The notes below the pieces were generated by a model. It had not been told where the DNA came from. It did not search any database and saw only the letters and a list, made by a program, of their open reading frames with translations. A DNA stretch of 64,000 nucleotides, taken from CAYGSN01 sp964352675 (lineage in GTDB: Bacteria; Pseudomonadota; Alphaproteobacteria; Micavibrionales; Micavibrionaceae). Where the stretch lies: the NCBI GenBank assembly GCA_964352675.1, contig CAYGSN010000012.1, positions 1 through 64,000 on the forward strand, read 5' to 3'. This document shows, piece after piece, positions 51,589 to 60,928 of the stretch. The stretch's first letter is position 1. Each line of letters begins with the position of its first letter. Position numbers and translations under genes: made by a program.

Positions 51589-52665
51589 ATGTCCAAAACC
51601 ATAGCCATTCTGACCAGCGGCGGCGATTGTGCCGGGCTGAACGCGGTGTTGCGAGCCGTTGTGTTCCGGGCGGATCATTATGGATGGCGGGTGATCGGTG
51701 TTGAAAACGGCACGGCCGGGCTGCTGGAAACTCCTTATCATGTGCGGGATTTGAAACCGGCGGAGTTTGACGGCTTTGTTTTGCGGCGCGGCGGTACGAT
51801 TTTGGGGACAACCAATAGTCGAAACCCGTTCAAATATGAAATGCCGGACGGAAGCATCCAGGATCGTTCCGGCGAGGTTGTTGCGGCGTTTAAAGATCTG
51901 GGCGTTGATGCGGTGATCGGGATTGGAGGTGACGGTAGTTTTGCGATTCTGAGCAAGTTGGCGGAGCAGGGAGGCTTGAATTTTATCGGCGTTCCCAAAA
52001 CAATTGATAATGATCTGGCAATGACGGATAGCTCTGTCGGGTTTGATACGGCGGTGGAGGTTGCAACAGAGGCGCTGGACCGTCTCCAGCCCACAGCAGC
52101 CAGCCACGACCGGGTGATGATCCTGGAGGTTATGGGGCGCGATGCTGGACATATTGCGCTTAGCGCCGGAATTGCCGGCGGGGCGGATGTGATTTTAATT
52201 CCGGAGATTCCCTATACGATTGAAGGCGTTGCCGCGAAAATCAAGGCGGTGAAGGATACGGGCCGTAATTTTGCGTTGGTGGTTGTCTCCGAAGCGGTGA
52301 AAGCGCCGGACGGGGAGAAGCGTGAGGTGGTGTATTACGGCGGCGAAACGCGCTATGGCGGGATTGCGCAGTATCTGGCGCCGCGCATTGCCGAGGCTAC
52401 AGGGTTTGAAACCCGTGCGACGGTTTTGGGGCACGTACAACGCGGCGGTCAGCCTACCTGGAATGATCGTCTTTTGGCGCAAGCTTTGGGCGTTCATGCT
52501 GTGGATATGGTAGGACAGGGCAAGTTCGGCCGGATGGTTGCACGCCACGGGCGCAAAATTGTGGATGTGGCCATTGAAGACGCCATCAGGGAATGCCGTA
52601 TTGTGAACGTGAAGGGCACGATGGTCCATACGGCCCGGGCTCTTGGGATTTCTTTTGGCGATTAG
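51589..52665 (+). CDS. pfkA: 6-phosphofructokinase
   Basis: Phosphorylates fructose-6-phosphate. It is 358 residues from the ATG at 51589 (GGGAG upstream; the frame opens 26 codons earlier without similarity). The substrate site is TIDND and the base is MGRDAGHIALSAG. The phosphoryl-donor region reads GGDGS, with Gly where PPi enzymes have Asp (E. coli position 104), but Lys precedes TIDND (position 124), a residue usual in PPi-type enzymes. This mix is known from group III PFKs, so ATP use is likely but not certain. Confidence 0.92.
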   Translation: MSKTIAILTSGGDCAGLNAVLRAVVFRADHYGWRVIGVENGTAGLLETPYHVRDLKPAEFDGFVLRRGGTILGTTNSRNPFKYEMPDGSIQDRSGEVVAAFKDLGVDAVIGIGGDGSFAILSKLAEQGGLNFIGVPKTIDNDLAMTDSSVGFDTAVEVATEALDRLQPTAASHDRVMILEVMGRDAGHIALSAGIAGGADVILIPEIPYTIEGVAAKIKAVKDTGRNFALVVVSEAVKAPDGEKREVVYYGGETRYGGIAQYLAPRIAEATGFETRATVLGHVQRGGQPTWNDRLLAQALGVHAVDMVGQGKFGRMVARHGRKIVDVAIEDAIRECRIVNVKGTMVHTARALGISFGD

Positions 52666-52703
52666 ATATTGCTGCGCGGGTCTGAGCGGAGTAGGCTAAA
52701 CCC

Positions 52704-53243
52704 ATGTTATATATTCAACAATCTCTGGGCGATGGTGAGGAGCTGGTTCATGTGGGCGAGTTTCACTGGATGTACACATTCACGGCGTTTTTGAACATCG
52801 TTTTTGGTATGATCGGCAGCATCCTGGTGCTGGTCGGGGCCAATTACATGTACAAGCAGCTGGGGCAGTTTCCACCGGATTTGGGGGTGATTGAATCCAT
52901 TCCCTATCTCCATCCGGGGTTGAGGATTTTCTCTTTCATTGTCTTCTTTCTGGGGCTTTTAAGTTTTGCCCAGAAAATGATTATCAAGGCGACAACGGAA
53001 ATTGCCATTACCTCAAAGCGCATTGTGCTGAAGCGGGGGCTTGTGGCGCGCCATATTGGAGAGATTAGCGTCGATAGGGTGGAAGGCGTGAATGTTTTGC
53101 AGGGTATATTGGGGCGTATCTTTAATTACGGCCGTCTGGCAGTGCGCGGAATGGGTGTGGGGGAGGTTATATTTCCGCCGATTGATGACCCGATTACCTT
53201 CCGCAAAGCAATTGAAACGGCCCGGAGCTCTGCCACGTCATGA
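52704..53243 (+). CDS. Bacterial PH-domain membrane protein (bPH_2)
   Basis: 179 residues: two membrane helices (about 23-50 and 72-95), then a bPH_2 domain (EIAITSKRIVLKRGLVARHIGEISVDRVEGVNVLQGILGRIFNYG). The family is membrane-associated and of poorly known function. Its stop overlaps the start of a second, related gene (ATGA). Confidence 0.86.
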   Translation: MLYIQQSLGDGEELVHVGEFHWMYTFTAFLNIVFGMIGSILVLVGANYMYKQLGQFPPDLGVIESIPYLHPGLRIFSFIVFFLGLLSFAQKMIIKATTEIAITSKRIVLKRGLVARHIGEISVDRVEGVNVLQGILGRIFNYGRLAVRGMGVGEVIFPPIDDPITFRKAIETARSSATS

Positions 53244-53710
53244 AAGGCTCATCACAAAAACAGCGTAATGTCTTTGAAGAGCGCCTCCTGAAAGGCGAAG
53301 AGGTCGTTTCCGCCGCCACGATCAGCAACGGAATTTACTGGAAACCGTTTGCGGTTTTGCTGATTGCGATTGTGTTTGCGATTGTGTTTGCGGTCGAACT
53401 GGGCGCCGTTATCGCTGTCGCAGGTATTCTCATGTTTGTTCGTGCGGTCCTGCTTAAGCAAGTGTTTTTGCTGGTGGTGACAAACAAGCGTCTGATGGCC
53501 CGTTACGGGCTGCTGCAGGTCGATGTGGTGGATATCCAGTTCTCGAAGATTGAAAGCATGGAGCTGGAGCGGATGCTGCCCGGTTATTTGCTGGGCTATG
53601 CCAGTGTTGTTATTATGGGGACGGGCAACCGTCTGATCGTTATTCCCTATGTTGAAAACGGTGTTGAACTACGCCGCGCTTACAACGAATTAACCTTAGA
53701 AGAAGAGTGA
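53240..53710 (+). CDS. Second bacterial PH-domain membrane protein
   Basis: 156 residues with a short cytoplasmic N-terminus, two membrane helices (about 34-70) and a bPH-like domain (VTNKRLMARYGLLQVDVVDIQFSKIESMELERMLPGYLLGYASVVI). It is coupled to the preceding PH-domain gene. The two probably form a hetero-oligomer. ilvD follows three bases later, so they share a transcript with a biosynthetic gene of no obvious relation. Confidence 0.84.
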   Translation: MKGSSQKQRNVFEERLLKGEEVVSAATISNGIYWKPFAVLLIAIVFAIVFAVELGAVIAVAGILMFVRAVLLKQVFLLVVTNKRLMARYGLLQVDVVDIQFSKIESMELERMLPGYLLGYASVVIMGTGNRLIVIPYVENGVELRRAYNELTLEEE

Positions 53711-53713
53711 AAA

Positions 53714-55459
53714 ATGTTTAATAAAAAACGCGCCCATCCAAACGGGTGGGACAAGGAAAAACTCGTCAGCCGCTATGTAACCGTTGGGCCGGAAAGCGCA
53801 CCGCACCGCGCGATGCTGCGGGCGATGGGGTTAACAGATGAAGATATCGCCAAGCCGCTGGTGGGTGTGGCGACCTGCTGGAATGAGGCCGCACCGTGTA
53901 ATATTAAACTAGCCGAACAGGCGCAAGCCGTGAAAAGAGGCGTTAAGGCGGCGGGCGCGACACCGCGTGAATTCACAACAATTACAGTCACTGACGGGAT
54001 CGCTATGGGGCATGAAGGCATGCGCTCTTCGCTGGTCTCACGTGAGGTAATCGCGGATTCGGTGGAGCTGACCATGCGTGGCCATTGTTACGATGCGCTG
54101 GTCGGGCTTGCGGGGTGTGATAAATCCCTGCCGGGGATGATGATGGTGATGGCGCGCCTCAATGTGCCGTCGGTGTTTCTATATGGGGGGACGATCCTGC
54201 CCGGGACGTATAAGGGTAAAGATGCGGATATCGTCACAGTGTTTGAAGCGGTGGGGGAGCATTCGGTCGGCAAAATTTCAGACCAGGAGCTTTATGCGTG
54301 TGAATGTGGTGCTTTGCCGGGCGCGGGCGCATGCGGCGGGCAGTTTACGGCCAATACCATGTCCTGTGTCGCCGAAGCACTGGGGATTGCAGTTCCGGCG
54401 GCGAACGGTATTCCTGCGGAGTATGAGAACAAAGATGAGTATGCGCAGAGATCTGGCGAGATAGTTGTCGAGCTGATCAAAAATGGTGGGCCGTTGCCGC
54501 GTGATTTGATTACGCGGAAAAGCCTGGAGAATGCGGCGGCGATTGTCGCGGCAACAGGCGGATCAACCAATGCGGCGCTGCATATCCCAGCGATTGCACA
54601 TGAGGCGGGCGTTGATTTTAATTTGTTTGATGTCGCGGAGGTGTTTAAGAAAACGCCTTATATCGCCAATCTGCGCCCCGGCGGGGCCTATGTGGCCAAG
54701 GATTTGTATGATGTGGGCGGCGTGGCTGTGGTGCTCAAGGAATTATTGGATGGTGGGTATCTGCATGGTGATTGCATCACGGTGACGGGTAAGACTTTGG
54801 CGGAGAATCTGGAGGGCATCAGTCTGCCGGAGGGCCAGGATGTTGTGTATCCAGTGAAAAAGCCGATTCATCCGAGCGGAGGGGTTGTCGGCCTTAAGGG
54901 GAATTTGGCGCCGGAAGGGGCTATTGTGAAGATTGCAGGGATGGAGAACTTACAATTTGAAGGGCCCGCCCGCTGTTTTGACAGTGAAGATGAATGCTAT
55001 GCGGCTGTAAAAAACAAGGAGTATCAGGAGGGTGATGTGATTATCCTGCGCTATGAGGGGCCGAAAGGCGGGCCGGGCATGAAGGAAATGCTCTCCACCA
55101 CTTCTGTCCTGTACGGGCAGGGCATGGGCGGCAAGGTGGCTCTGATTACGGATGGGCGCTTTTCCGGCGGGACGCGCGGTTTTTGTATCGGGCATGTCTC
55201 CCCGGAGGCGGCTGTGGGCGGGCCAATCGGCCTTATTCAAGACGGTGATATCGTACATATTGATGCTGGAGCTGGAACTCTGGGTGTGGACCTAAGCGAT
55301 GAAGAGCTGGAGAGACGGCGTAAAAACTGGAAGCCCCGCAAAACCAATTATAACAGCGGCGTTATCCAGAAATATGCCGCTCTGGTGGGCTCGGCGCGGG
55401 ACGGGGCGGTGACGCATCCGGGGGCCAAGGCCGAGACGCATGTTTTTGTCGACTTGTAG
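53714..55459 (+). CDS. ilvD: Dihydroxy-acid dehydratase
   Basis: Fe-S dehydratase of the valine/isoleucine pathway. It is 581 residues. Candidate cluster ligands are the Cys in ATCWNEAAPC, in GLAGCDKSLPGM and in CGALPGAGACGGQFTANTMSC, and the active-site segment SGGTRGFCIGHVSPEAAVGG is present near the C-terminus. It begins three bases after the second PH-domain gene. With ilvE at 21 kb it covers the late branched-chain steps. Confidence 0.96.
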   Translation: MFNKKRAHPNGWDKEKLVSRYVTVGPESAPHRAMLRAMGLTDEDIAKPLVGVATCWNEAAPCNIKLAEQAQAVKRGVKAAGATPREFTTITVTDGIAMGHEGMRSSLVSREVIADSVELTMRGHCYDALVGLAGCDKSLPGMMMVMARLNVPSVFLYGGTILPGTYKGKDADIVTVFEAVGEHSVGKISDQELYACECGALPGAGACGGQFTANTMSCVAEALGIAVPAANGIPAEYENKDEYAQRSGEIVVELIKNGGPLPRDLITRKSLENAAAIVAATGGSTNAALHIPAIAHEAGVDFNLFDVAEVFKKTPYIANLRPGGAYVAKDLYDVGGVAVVLKELLDGGYLHGDCITVTGKTLAENLEGISLPEGQDVVYPVKKPIHPSGGVVGLKGNLAPEGAIVKIAGMENLQFEGPARCFDSEDECYAAVKNKEYQEGDVIILRYEGPKGGPGMKEMLSTTSVLYGQGMGGKVALITDGRFSGGTRGFCIGHVSPEAAVGGPIGLIQDGDIVHIDAGAGTLGVDLSDEELERRRKNWKPRKTNYNSGVIQKYAALVGSARDGAVTHPGAKAETHVFVDL

Positions 55460-55574
55460 GTATTGCGCAAATAATTGATAAATTGCGATAAAACCGTAAC
55501 TCCCCCTTAAGGATTTTTGTGGTACTATCAGAAGGTCGGTTCAGACAACCTTTAAACGGCCCGTTGAAAGCATC

Positions 55575-57317
55575 ATGAAAAAAGTCTTGTCTTTTAAAAA
55601 TAAAATCAGATTGATAGCCGTGCTATCCACAGGCTTGTGCACAGCTACATTCGGGTCATATGGCACGTCTATGGCGCAAAGCTCAAGTGGATTTTTTGAG
55701 GGGATTTTTTATGAATCCCCGCCTGTTCTTTTGCAGTCTTCCATTCAAAAAGCTGGCCCGGACGGACAGGTTGCCGGAAAGACGCTTTATTATCCGCAGG
55801 CCGTATTCGAATTTTATGCGTCCCGCACCGACCGTCCGTTCTGGCTGGAAGACGGAGCGCTGGGCGAGAAGGGCAAGACGTTCATACAGGTTCTGGAAAA
55901 ATCATGGAGCCATGGATTAAATCCATCCCATTATCACCTGAAAACATTACAGACATTGTCCGAAAAAGCACGCTCAGCGCAGAAGGCGGAGCTGGAACTG
56001 CTTTTGACCGATGCCTTTATCCGTTATGGCCGTGATCTTTCGGGCATCCGCGTGAATATAGGTGAAGAGACGGAATATTGGCAGAAACCTGCGGAACCAT
56101 CGAAAATTGTATCGGAGCTCGTGGATAACCGCCCCTTGATACGCATTCTGCATCAGATAGAGCCGCAGGGCGCGACTTACAAGAGGCTGCAAAAAGAGCT
56201 GGCCGCATTACAGCAGCAACCGGAAGAGGATTACGCCTCTTTGTTGCCGATCCGTTTTGACGGCGTGCTGATGAAGCCCGGCTGGCGGCATGCGTCCGTT
56301 CCCGCATTAAGGGCGCGTTTAGGGCTCATGCCCCGCAGCAATGACACGACATTATACGACGAGGCTTTGGCCGCATCTGTCATGGCTTTCCAGCAGAAAA
56401 ACGGTTTGAACTCTGATGGCATTATCGGGTCAAATACACTGCGCTTTTTGAACCAGACAAAAACCTACCGTATGCTCCAGATTATCGCCAATCTGGAGCG
56501 GCTGCGCTGGGTGGCGGAAGACAAGCCAGAAAAATTTGTTGTGGTGAATATTCCCTCCGCCACTTTGTGGGCTATTGATAAAGGCCGCGTCCAGTTTGAG
56601 ATGGATGTCATTGTCGGCAAGCCGGTGCGCCAGACCAATTCCTTTATCGCCCAGATTACCGGTATGCGCTTTAATCCCGACTGGACTGTGCCTCCGACCA
56701 TCAAGCGTTTTGATATCCTGCCGAAATTACAGGAAGATCCCAACTATCTTCAGAATAAAGGGATAGAGCTGATCAGCGGTTATGGCTCCAATGCGCAAAC
56801 CTTGGATTCTACAGCGATTGACTGGAACACCATCAGCCGCTCCGAGTTGAATGGGTTGCGCATGGTACAGACTCCCGGAAGACAGAATCCTCTTGGGCGG
56901 TTTCGTGTGCTGATGCCGAACAAGTATAATATCTATTTGCATGACACCAATTCGCCCGAATTGTTCAATTCATTGGCCCGCGCTGCGTCATCCGGCTGTG
57001 TTCGTATGAAGGAACCGGAAAAGATGGCCCGTTTTATTATGGATGACGTGCCGGATTGGGATCATTCTGACATCCAAACGATCCTGTCCACGACCCGCCG
57101 TCAGGATTTCGATATTCACAAATCTATCCCCATTTACATGCTGTATTACACGGCGTGGGTAGATGAAAAAGACCGCGTTGTTTTTGGCAACGACGTCTAC
57201 AACAAAGACAGCAAGTTGATAACTTTGCTCGAAAATGTTGACGGATTTCATATTCCGTCGCATAATGCCCTTAATATGGCTCGTTCCGGGCCTTCTGATA
57301 TTGCCCTGGCGCAATAG
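55575..57317 (+). CDS. ldtD: L,D-transpeptidase of the YcbB/LdtD type
   Basis: Periplasmic enzyme that makes 3-3 (mDAP-mDAP) peptidoglycan crosslinks. It is 580 residues with a signal peptide. An N-terminal scaffold is followed by a PG-binding domain (ALAASVMAFQQKNGLNSDGIIGSNTL, about 265-295) and the YkuD catalytic domain, whose His456 (LHDTNS) and nucleophile Cys475 (SSGCVRM) are intact. The long insert within the YkuD domain (about 375-435) is the YcbB hallmark. It is followed by a MepK-like hydrolase, as in E. coli ycbB-ycbK. Confidence 0.94.
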   Translation: MKKVLSFKNKIRLIAVLSTGLCTATFGSYGTSMAQSSSGFFEGIFYESPPVLLQSSIQKAGPDGQVAGKTLYYPQAVFEFYASRTDRPFWLEDGALGEKGKTFIQVLEKSWSHGLNPSHYHLKTLQTLSEKARSAQKAELELLLTDAFIRYGRDLSGIRVNIGEETEYWQKPAEPSKIVSELVDNRPLIRILHQIEPQGATYKRLQKELAALQQQPEEDYASLLPIRFDGVLMKPGWRHASVPALRARLGLMPRSNDTTLYDEALAASVMAFQQKNGLNSDGIIGSNTLRFLNQTKTYRMLQIIANLERLRWVAEDKPEKFVVVNIPSATLWAIDKGRVQFEMDVIVGKPVRQTNSFIAQITGMRFNPDWTVPPTIKRFDILPKLQEDPNYLQNKGIELISGYGSNAQTLDSTAIDWNTISRSELNGLRMVQTPGRQNPLGRFRVLMPNKYNIYLHDTNSPELFNSLARAASSGCVRMKEPEKMARFIMDDVPDWDHSDIQTILSTTRRQDFDIHKSIPIYMLYYTAWVDEKDRVVFGNDVYNKDSKLITLLENVDGFHIPSHNALNMARSGPSDIALAQ

Positions 57318-57431
57318 CATCACGTTAATACTGGTTCTGATTTTCTTTTTTTTGGGCTTTACTTGCCTGATGAATCTCTTTAGGTGTTTGGGTCTGAAAA
57401 ATCGAGAAAGTAAAAATAGAGGTTACAACGC

Positions 57432-58034
57432 ATGCTGAATGATTTTAACATCGAGAGGCAAACGCAGAAATTACAAGACATATACGGCAAGGGTTTTGGC
57501 CGCCGTGATCTTTTACAGATGGGGCTGGTGGGCCTTCTGGCCGGTGTCGTTCCTCTGTCCTTTTCAGAGAAAGCAGATGCGCGTAACTTTGCCGCTTGGA
57601 GAATTTCATTGCGTCAGGCGCATACAGGCGAAAGCTTTTCCGGCGTGTACCGTGTTGGCGATAAATACCTGCCAGAGGCCTTTGAGCGTCTGAATTATGT
57701 GCTGCGCGATTTCCGTACCGGTGAAGTGTTTCCGATGGACCCGCGTGTTGTTGATATTTTGAGCATGACGCAGGGCAAGGTCGATAATGGCCGCCCGCTG
57801 GAAGTACTTTCTGGGTACCGCAGTCCCAAAACCAATTCCATGCTACGCAACGCCAGCACAGGTGTTGCGCGCAATTCTTTCCATATGTACGGCCAGGCCA
57901 TCGATTTGCGCGTGCCGGGTTACCGCACCTCCAAGCTGCAGAAAGTAGCCTTGGGCCTTCGTGCCGGCGGGGTGGGGTATTACCCGAAAAGCGATTTTGT
58001 GCATGTTGATACTGGTAAAGTGCGCAGCTGGTAG
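57432..58034 (+). CDS. DUF882/YcbK (MepK-like) peptidoglycan endopeptidase
   Basis: M15-type zinc peptidase, 200 residues. A twin-arginine signal (GFGRRDLLQMGLVGLLAG) suggests Tat export, as for E. coli YcbK. The zinc and catalytic residues lie in SFHMYGQAIDLRVPG and FVHVDTGKVRSW, with LSGYRSPKTN before them. E. coli MepK cleaves mDAP-mDAP crosslinks made by L,D-transpeptidases; the gene here sits right behind one. The 114-base gap before it has no other feature recognised. Confidence 0.92.
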   Translation: MLNDFNIERQTQKLQDIYGKGFGRRDLLQMGLVGLLAGVVPLSFSEKADARNFAAWRISLRQAHTGESFSGVYRVGDKYLPEAFERLNYVLRDFRTGEVFPMDPRVVDILSMTQGKVDNGRPLEVLSGYRSPKTNSMLRNASTGVARNSFHMYGQAIDLRVPGYRTSKLQKVALGLRAGGVGYYPKSDFVHVDTGKVRSW

Positions 58035-58079
58035 GCTATAAAGTCACATCCGTTTAACAGATAAGGATGTGCAACCCTC

Positions 58080-58586
58080 ATGATTTTGATTGGATTGGGC
58101 GCAAATTTGCCCAGTACTTACGGCTCTCCTGAAGATTCACTGAATGTTGCGGCGCGCCTGCTGGCTGAGCGCGGGCTTGCCGTGCTCAAAACATCCGGTG
58201 TTTGGAGCACGGCGCCTGTTCCGGCCTCCGACCAGCCCCGGTATAAAAATGCAGTCCTGGCAGTGCATAGCGAGCTTTCTCCCACCCAAGTGCTTTCAAT
58301 TCTGAAGTCGGTAGAGGACGATATGGGCCGGGAAGAAAGGCTGGAACGCAACGCTGCGCGTATTATCGACCTGGATTTGCTGGCCTATGGCAATTATATG
58401 CTGGACGGTCCGGTCCTGGCTCTACCACATCCGCGCATGCACCGGCGGGGCTTTGTGCTTTATCCGCTGCGGGAGATTGCCCCGCATTGGCGTCACCCGG
58501 TTCTGGGGCTCTCTGTTGATGAGATGATCAAAAATCTGCCGGACGATCAGCGCCTGGAAATCGCTATGACAATTAAAGCGGCTTAG
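58080..58586 (+). CDS. folK: 2-amino-4-hydroxy-6-hydroxymethyldihydropteridine diphosphokinase
   Basis: Pyrophosphorylates the pterin before condensation with pABA. It is 168 residues. LIGLGANLPS at the N-terminus, the PRYKNAVLAV segment and the signature RIIDLDLLAYG with DGPVLALPHPRMHRRGFVL identify HPPK. It lies four bases before folP. Confidence 0.95.
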   Translation: MILIGLGANLPSTYGSPEDSLNVAARLLAERGLAVLKTSGVWSTAPVPASDQPRYKNAVLAVHSELSPTQVLSILKSVEDDMGREERLERNAARIIDLDLLAYGNYMLDGPVLALPHPRMHRRGFVLYPLREIAPHWRHPVLGLSVDEMIKNLPDDQRLEIAMTIKAA

Positions 58587-58590
58587 GGTC

Positions 58591-59493
58591 ATGACTTCGT
58601 TTTGCACCATAACTAAGGATCATGTCTTTTCCGGCGGACCTCATATTATGGGGGTGGTCAACGTGACCCCGGACAGTTTTTCGGATGGCGGTAAATTTAT
58701 CAATCCTGACAAGGCGATAGAGCACGCTCTTCGCTTGGTGCGGGAGGGTGCGTATATCCTGGATATCGGTGGAGAGTCCTCCAGGCCCGGCGCACAAAGT
58801 ATTGATGTTCAAGAAGAAATCGCGCGTGTTGTGCCTGTCATCGAGGGGGTATCACAAGCTCTGCGTGGTCAGGGTAAGCACATTTCAATTGATACCAGAA
58901 ATTCAAAAACCATGGAGGCAGCTTTGAAGGCCGGGGCGACAGCCGTTAATGACATAAGTTCTTTCGAGTACGATAAAGATAGTGTGTCAGTTGCATCGGA
59001 GGCAGGGGTTCCTGTGTTCCTGATGCACATGCAGGGTACGCCTCAGTCTATGCAAAAAAATCCAATATATAACAATGCAGTAAATGATATTATTGAGTAT
59101 CTGAAAGAAAGAATTTTATTTTGTGGTACGCGTCGTATCGATACAAATATGTTGGTTTGTGATCCTGGGATCGGGTTTGGAAAAACGCTGGAGAATAATT
59201 TGTTAATCCTCAGAAACATAAGGGAATTTCATGGTTTGGGAGTGCCGATACTGCTCGGAACATCGCGCAAAAATTTTATTGGAAAACTAAGTGGCGAAGA
59301 TTTACCAGAAAACAGAATTCATGGTTCGGTCGCTTCTGCTCTCTGGGGATTATCGCAAGGTGTGCAAATTTTCCGTGTGCATGATGTCAAAGAAACGGTT
59401 CAGGCGTTTCAGGTGTTTCAGGCTATTCAAAATGCTCCGGATCAGGATGCCAGTGAAACCGCCGTGGAAAAGAGCGGGCAGGGCGCGCGCTGA
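58591..59493 (+). CDS. folP: Dihydropteroate synthase
   Basis: Joins pterin pyrophosphate and pABA. It is 300 residues. Motifs are MGVVNVTPDSFSDGG, DIGGESSRPGA, the NDISSF loop, DPGIGFGKTLENN and LLGTSRKNFIG. The second half is richer in A+T than its neighbours. The 3' 52 bases overlap the convergent histidine-phosphatase gene. folK is immediately upstream. No acquired sulfonamide-resistance type is suggested. Confidence 0.95.
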   Translation: MTSFCTITKDHVFSGGPHIMGVVNVTPDSFSDGGKFINPDKAIEHALRLVREGAYILDIGGESSRPGAQSIDVQEEIARVVPVIEGVSQALRGQGKHISIDTRNSKTMEAALKAGATAVNDISSFEYDKDSVSVASEAGVPVFLMHMQGTPQSMQKNPIYNNAVNDIIEYLKERILFCGTRRIDTNMLVCDPGIGFGKTLENNLLILRNIREFHGLGVPILLGTSRKNFIGKLSGEDLPENRIHGSVASALWGLSQGVQIFRVHDVKETVQAFQVFQAIQNAPDQDASETAVEKSGQGAR

Positions 59494-60080
59494 AGCGCTC
59501 CGCTATCATGCCATTCATAATGGTAAACATCCCAGGGGAAGTGGCTTTGCGCCGTATTCGGCAGGAATTCATAAAGATGGCAGTTGCGGAATTTGGCTTC
59601 CGGCTCAATCTCGTAGATTTTGCCGAAGGCTCTGAAAACACCACCGTGAGAGACGATCAGCGCGGGTTGTATGTCCAGTTCCAATGCTTTTTTCTTCCCT
59701 CCCAGAACGCGGGAAACAAAGTCTTTCGGGCATTCTCCACCAGGCGGCTGAACCCAGCTATGCAGCACGGCCTGGCATTCATCATAGGGCCGGCCTTCCC
59801 AGTCTCCGGTGTGCATCTCGGCGATATCCGGGTCCTCAATGGTGGGCAATTGCAGGCCTTGATTGATAATCGCGGCCGTGTCGCGGGCGCGCGATAAATG
59901 ACTGTGGACAATGACTTTGGGTTTTTCCTGTAGTGCTTCGACGATTTTGCGTGCCAGGGCGGCCTGATCCCGGCCTTGTGCGGTTAATGGGGAATCCAGG
60001 CTGCCCGCCATAATCCTGCCGGCATTGGCTTCGGTTTCGCCGTGGCGGATCATGTAGAATTTTTTAGCAGGTAAGGGCAT
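59442..60080 (-). CDS. Histidine phosphatase family protein
   Basis: Phosphoglycerate-mutase-like phosphatase, 212 residues. The phospho-His motif is MIRHGETEANAGRIMAG, the Glu is in EMHTGDWEGRPYDE, and the second His in VSHGGVFRAFG. Small size and sequence style suggest a small-molecule phosphatase; the substrate is unknown. It follows the nadX gene by 22 bases. The stop lies inside folP on the other strand. Confidence 0.9.
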   Translation of the reverse strand: MPLPAKKFYMIRHGETEANAGRIMAGSLDSPLTAQGRDQAALARKIVEALQEKPKVIVHSHLSRARDTAAIINQGLQLPTIEDPDIAEMHTGDWEGRPYDECQAVLHSWVQPPGGECPKDFVSRVLGGKKKALELDIQPALIVSHGGVFRAFGKIYEIEPEAKFRNCHLYEFLPNTAQSHFPWDVYHYEWHDSGALQRAPCPLFSTAVSLAS

Positions 60081-60102
60081 TTTCTTTGTCTTTCTTATAA
60101 AT

Positions 60103-60891
60103 TTATAAGACGGCCAGAGGCTCGCTGAGCTTCTTCAGTATAGCGATTATGCTCTGCGCGGCAAGCATCGAGGTTTTCGGATTGTTCGGATCGGGCCGGT
60201 TTTGAACCGTTGCTGATATCCTGCTGAACTCGCCAATAACTTCGATTTCATGGGTGTTTCCGGCAATATCAGGGTCAGCCCAGACCTCAACTTGCGTCTT
60301 CTTTGGCCCGATTCCGGAAAAAGATAAAGTGGCTGCAACATTAATATTGGCCGGGAATGCGATAGCGGCTTCGAGCGCGTTTCCGGAAAATAATTTTTGC
60401 TTCTGTTTTATCGCCGTCAGGTCGATTTTATTTTCGACAATATAGGGCGCTCCGTCATATCCCATTGGTTTTTTTGTGGTGGCGATTTTGGCGCTTGTGA
60501 TCCCCATTTGCTTCAATGATGACACGCCGTCTAATCCACAGAGAGCACCGGATGGAATGATAATGCGGCTTGCGCTGCGCTTCTGCTGATCCAGTATTTC
60601 GGGAAACATCAGCAGGGCGCTGGGGCTGATCAGGATGAGAGTTTTCCCATGCTTAAAAACCTCTTGGGCCAGACCTGGAACTTCCCCCGGTGGCAGGGCT
60701 TCGATCACCATATCGCAGCGTTCCGCGAGGATAGAGAACTCTACGCACGGGACATCAAATTCTTCGGGGGCACGCAAATCGCTGACTGCGCTAAGGCGAT
60801 ATCCTCCAATCCCATCCATAAGCGCGCGGGCCACGGCGCTGCCGATTGCGCCCATTCCCGCTATTCCGATCTTGATATCTTTTTCTGGCAT
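60103..60891 (-). CDS. nadX: L-aspartate dehydrogenase family protein
   Basis: NAD(P)-dependent aspartate dehydrogenase, 262 residues, which can supply iminoaspartate for NAD synthesis or release ammonia from aspartate. The Rossmann motif is GIAGMGAIGSAVARAL, followed by IPSGALCGLDG, the active-site FPANINVAATLSFSGIG and the C-terminal NPKTSMLAAQSIIA. nadA/nadC are not nearby, so the role is uncertain. Divergent from recO with a 37-base gap. Confidence 0.93.
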   Translation of the reverse strand: MPEKDIKIGIAGMGAIGSAVARALMDGIGGYRLSAVSDLRAPEEFDVPCVEFSILAERCDMVIEALPPGEVPGLAQEVFKHGKTLILISPSALLMFPEILDQQKRSASRIIIPSGALCGLDGVSSLKQMGITSAKIATTKKPMGYDGAPYIVENKIDLTAIKQKQKLFSGNALEAAIAFPANINVAATLSFSGIGPKKTQVEVWADPDIAGNTHEIEVIGEFSRISATVQNRPDPNNPKTSMLAAQSIIAILKKLSEPLAVL

Positions 60892-60928
60892 ATGGCTTTC
60901 CGCTTGTGAATTGCCTTATCTTATAGTC

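Noticed and set aside
57235..57438. Small hydrophobic ORF overlapping the end of ldtD and the following gap
   Set aside because: The first third is out of frame inside ldtD, there is no ribosome site, and the gap part is simply T-rich.
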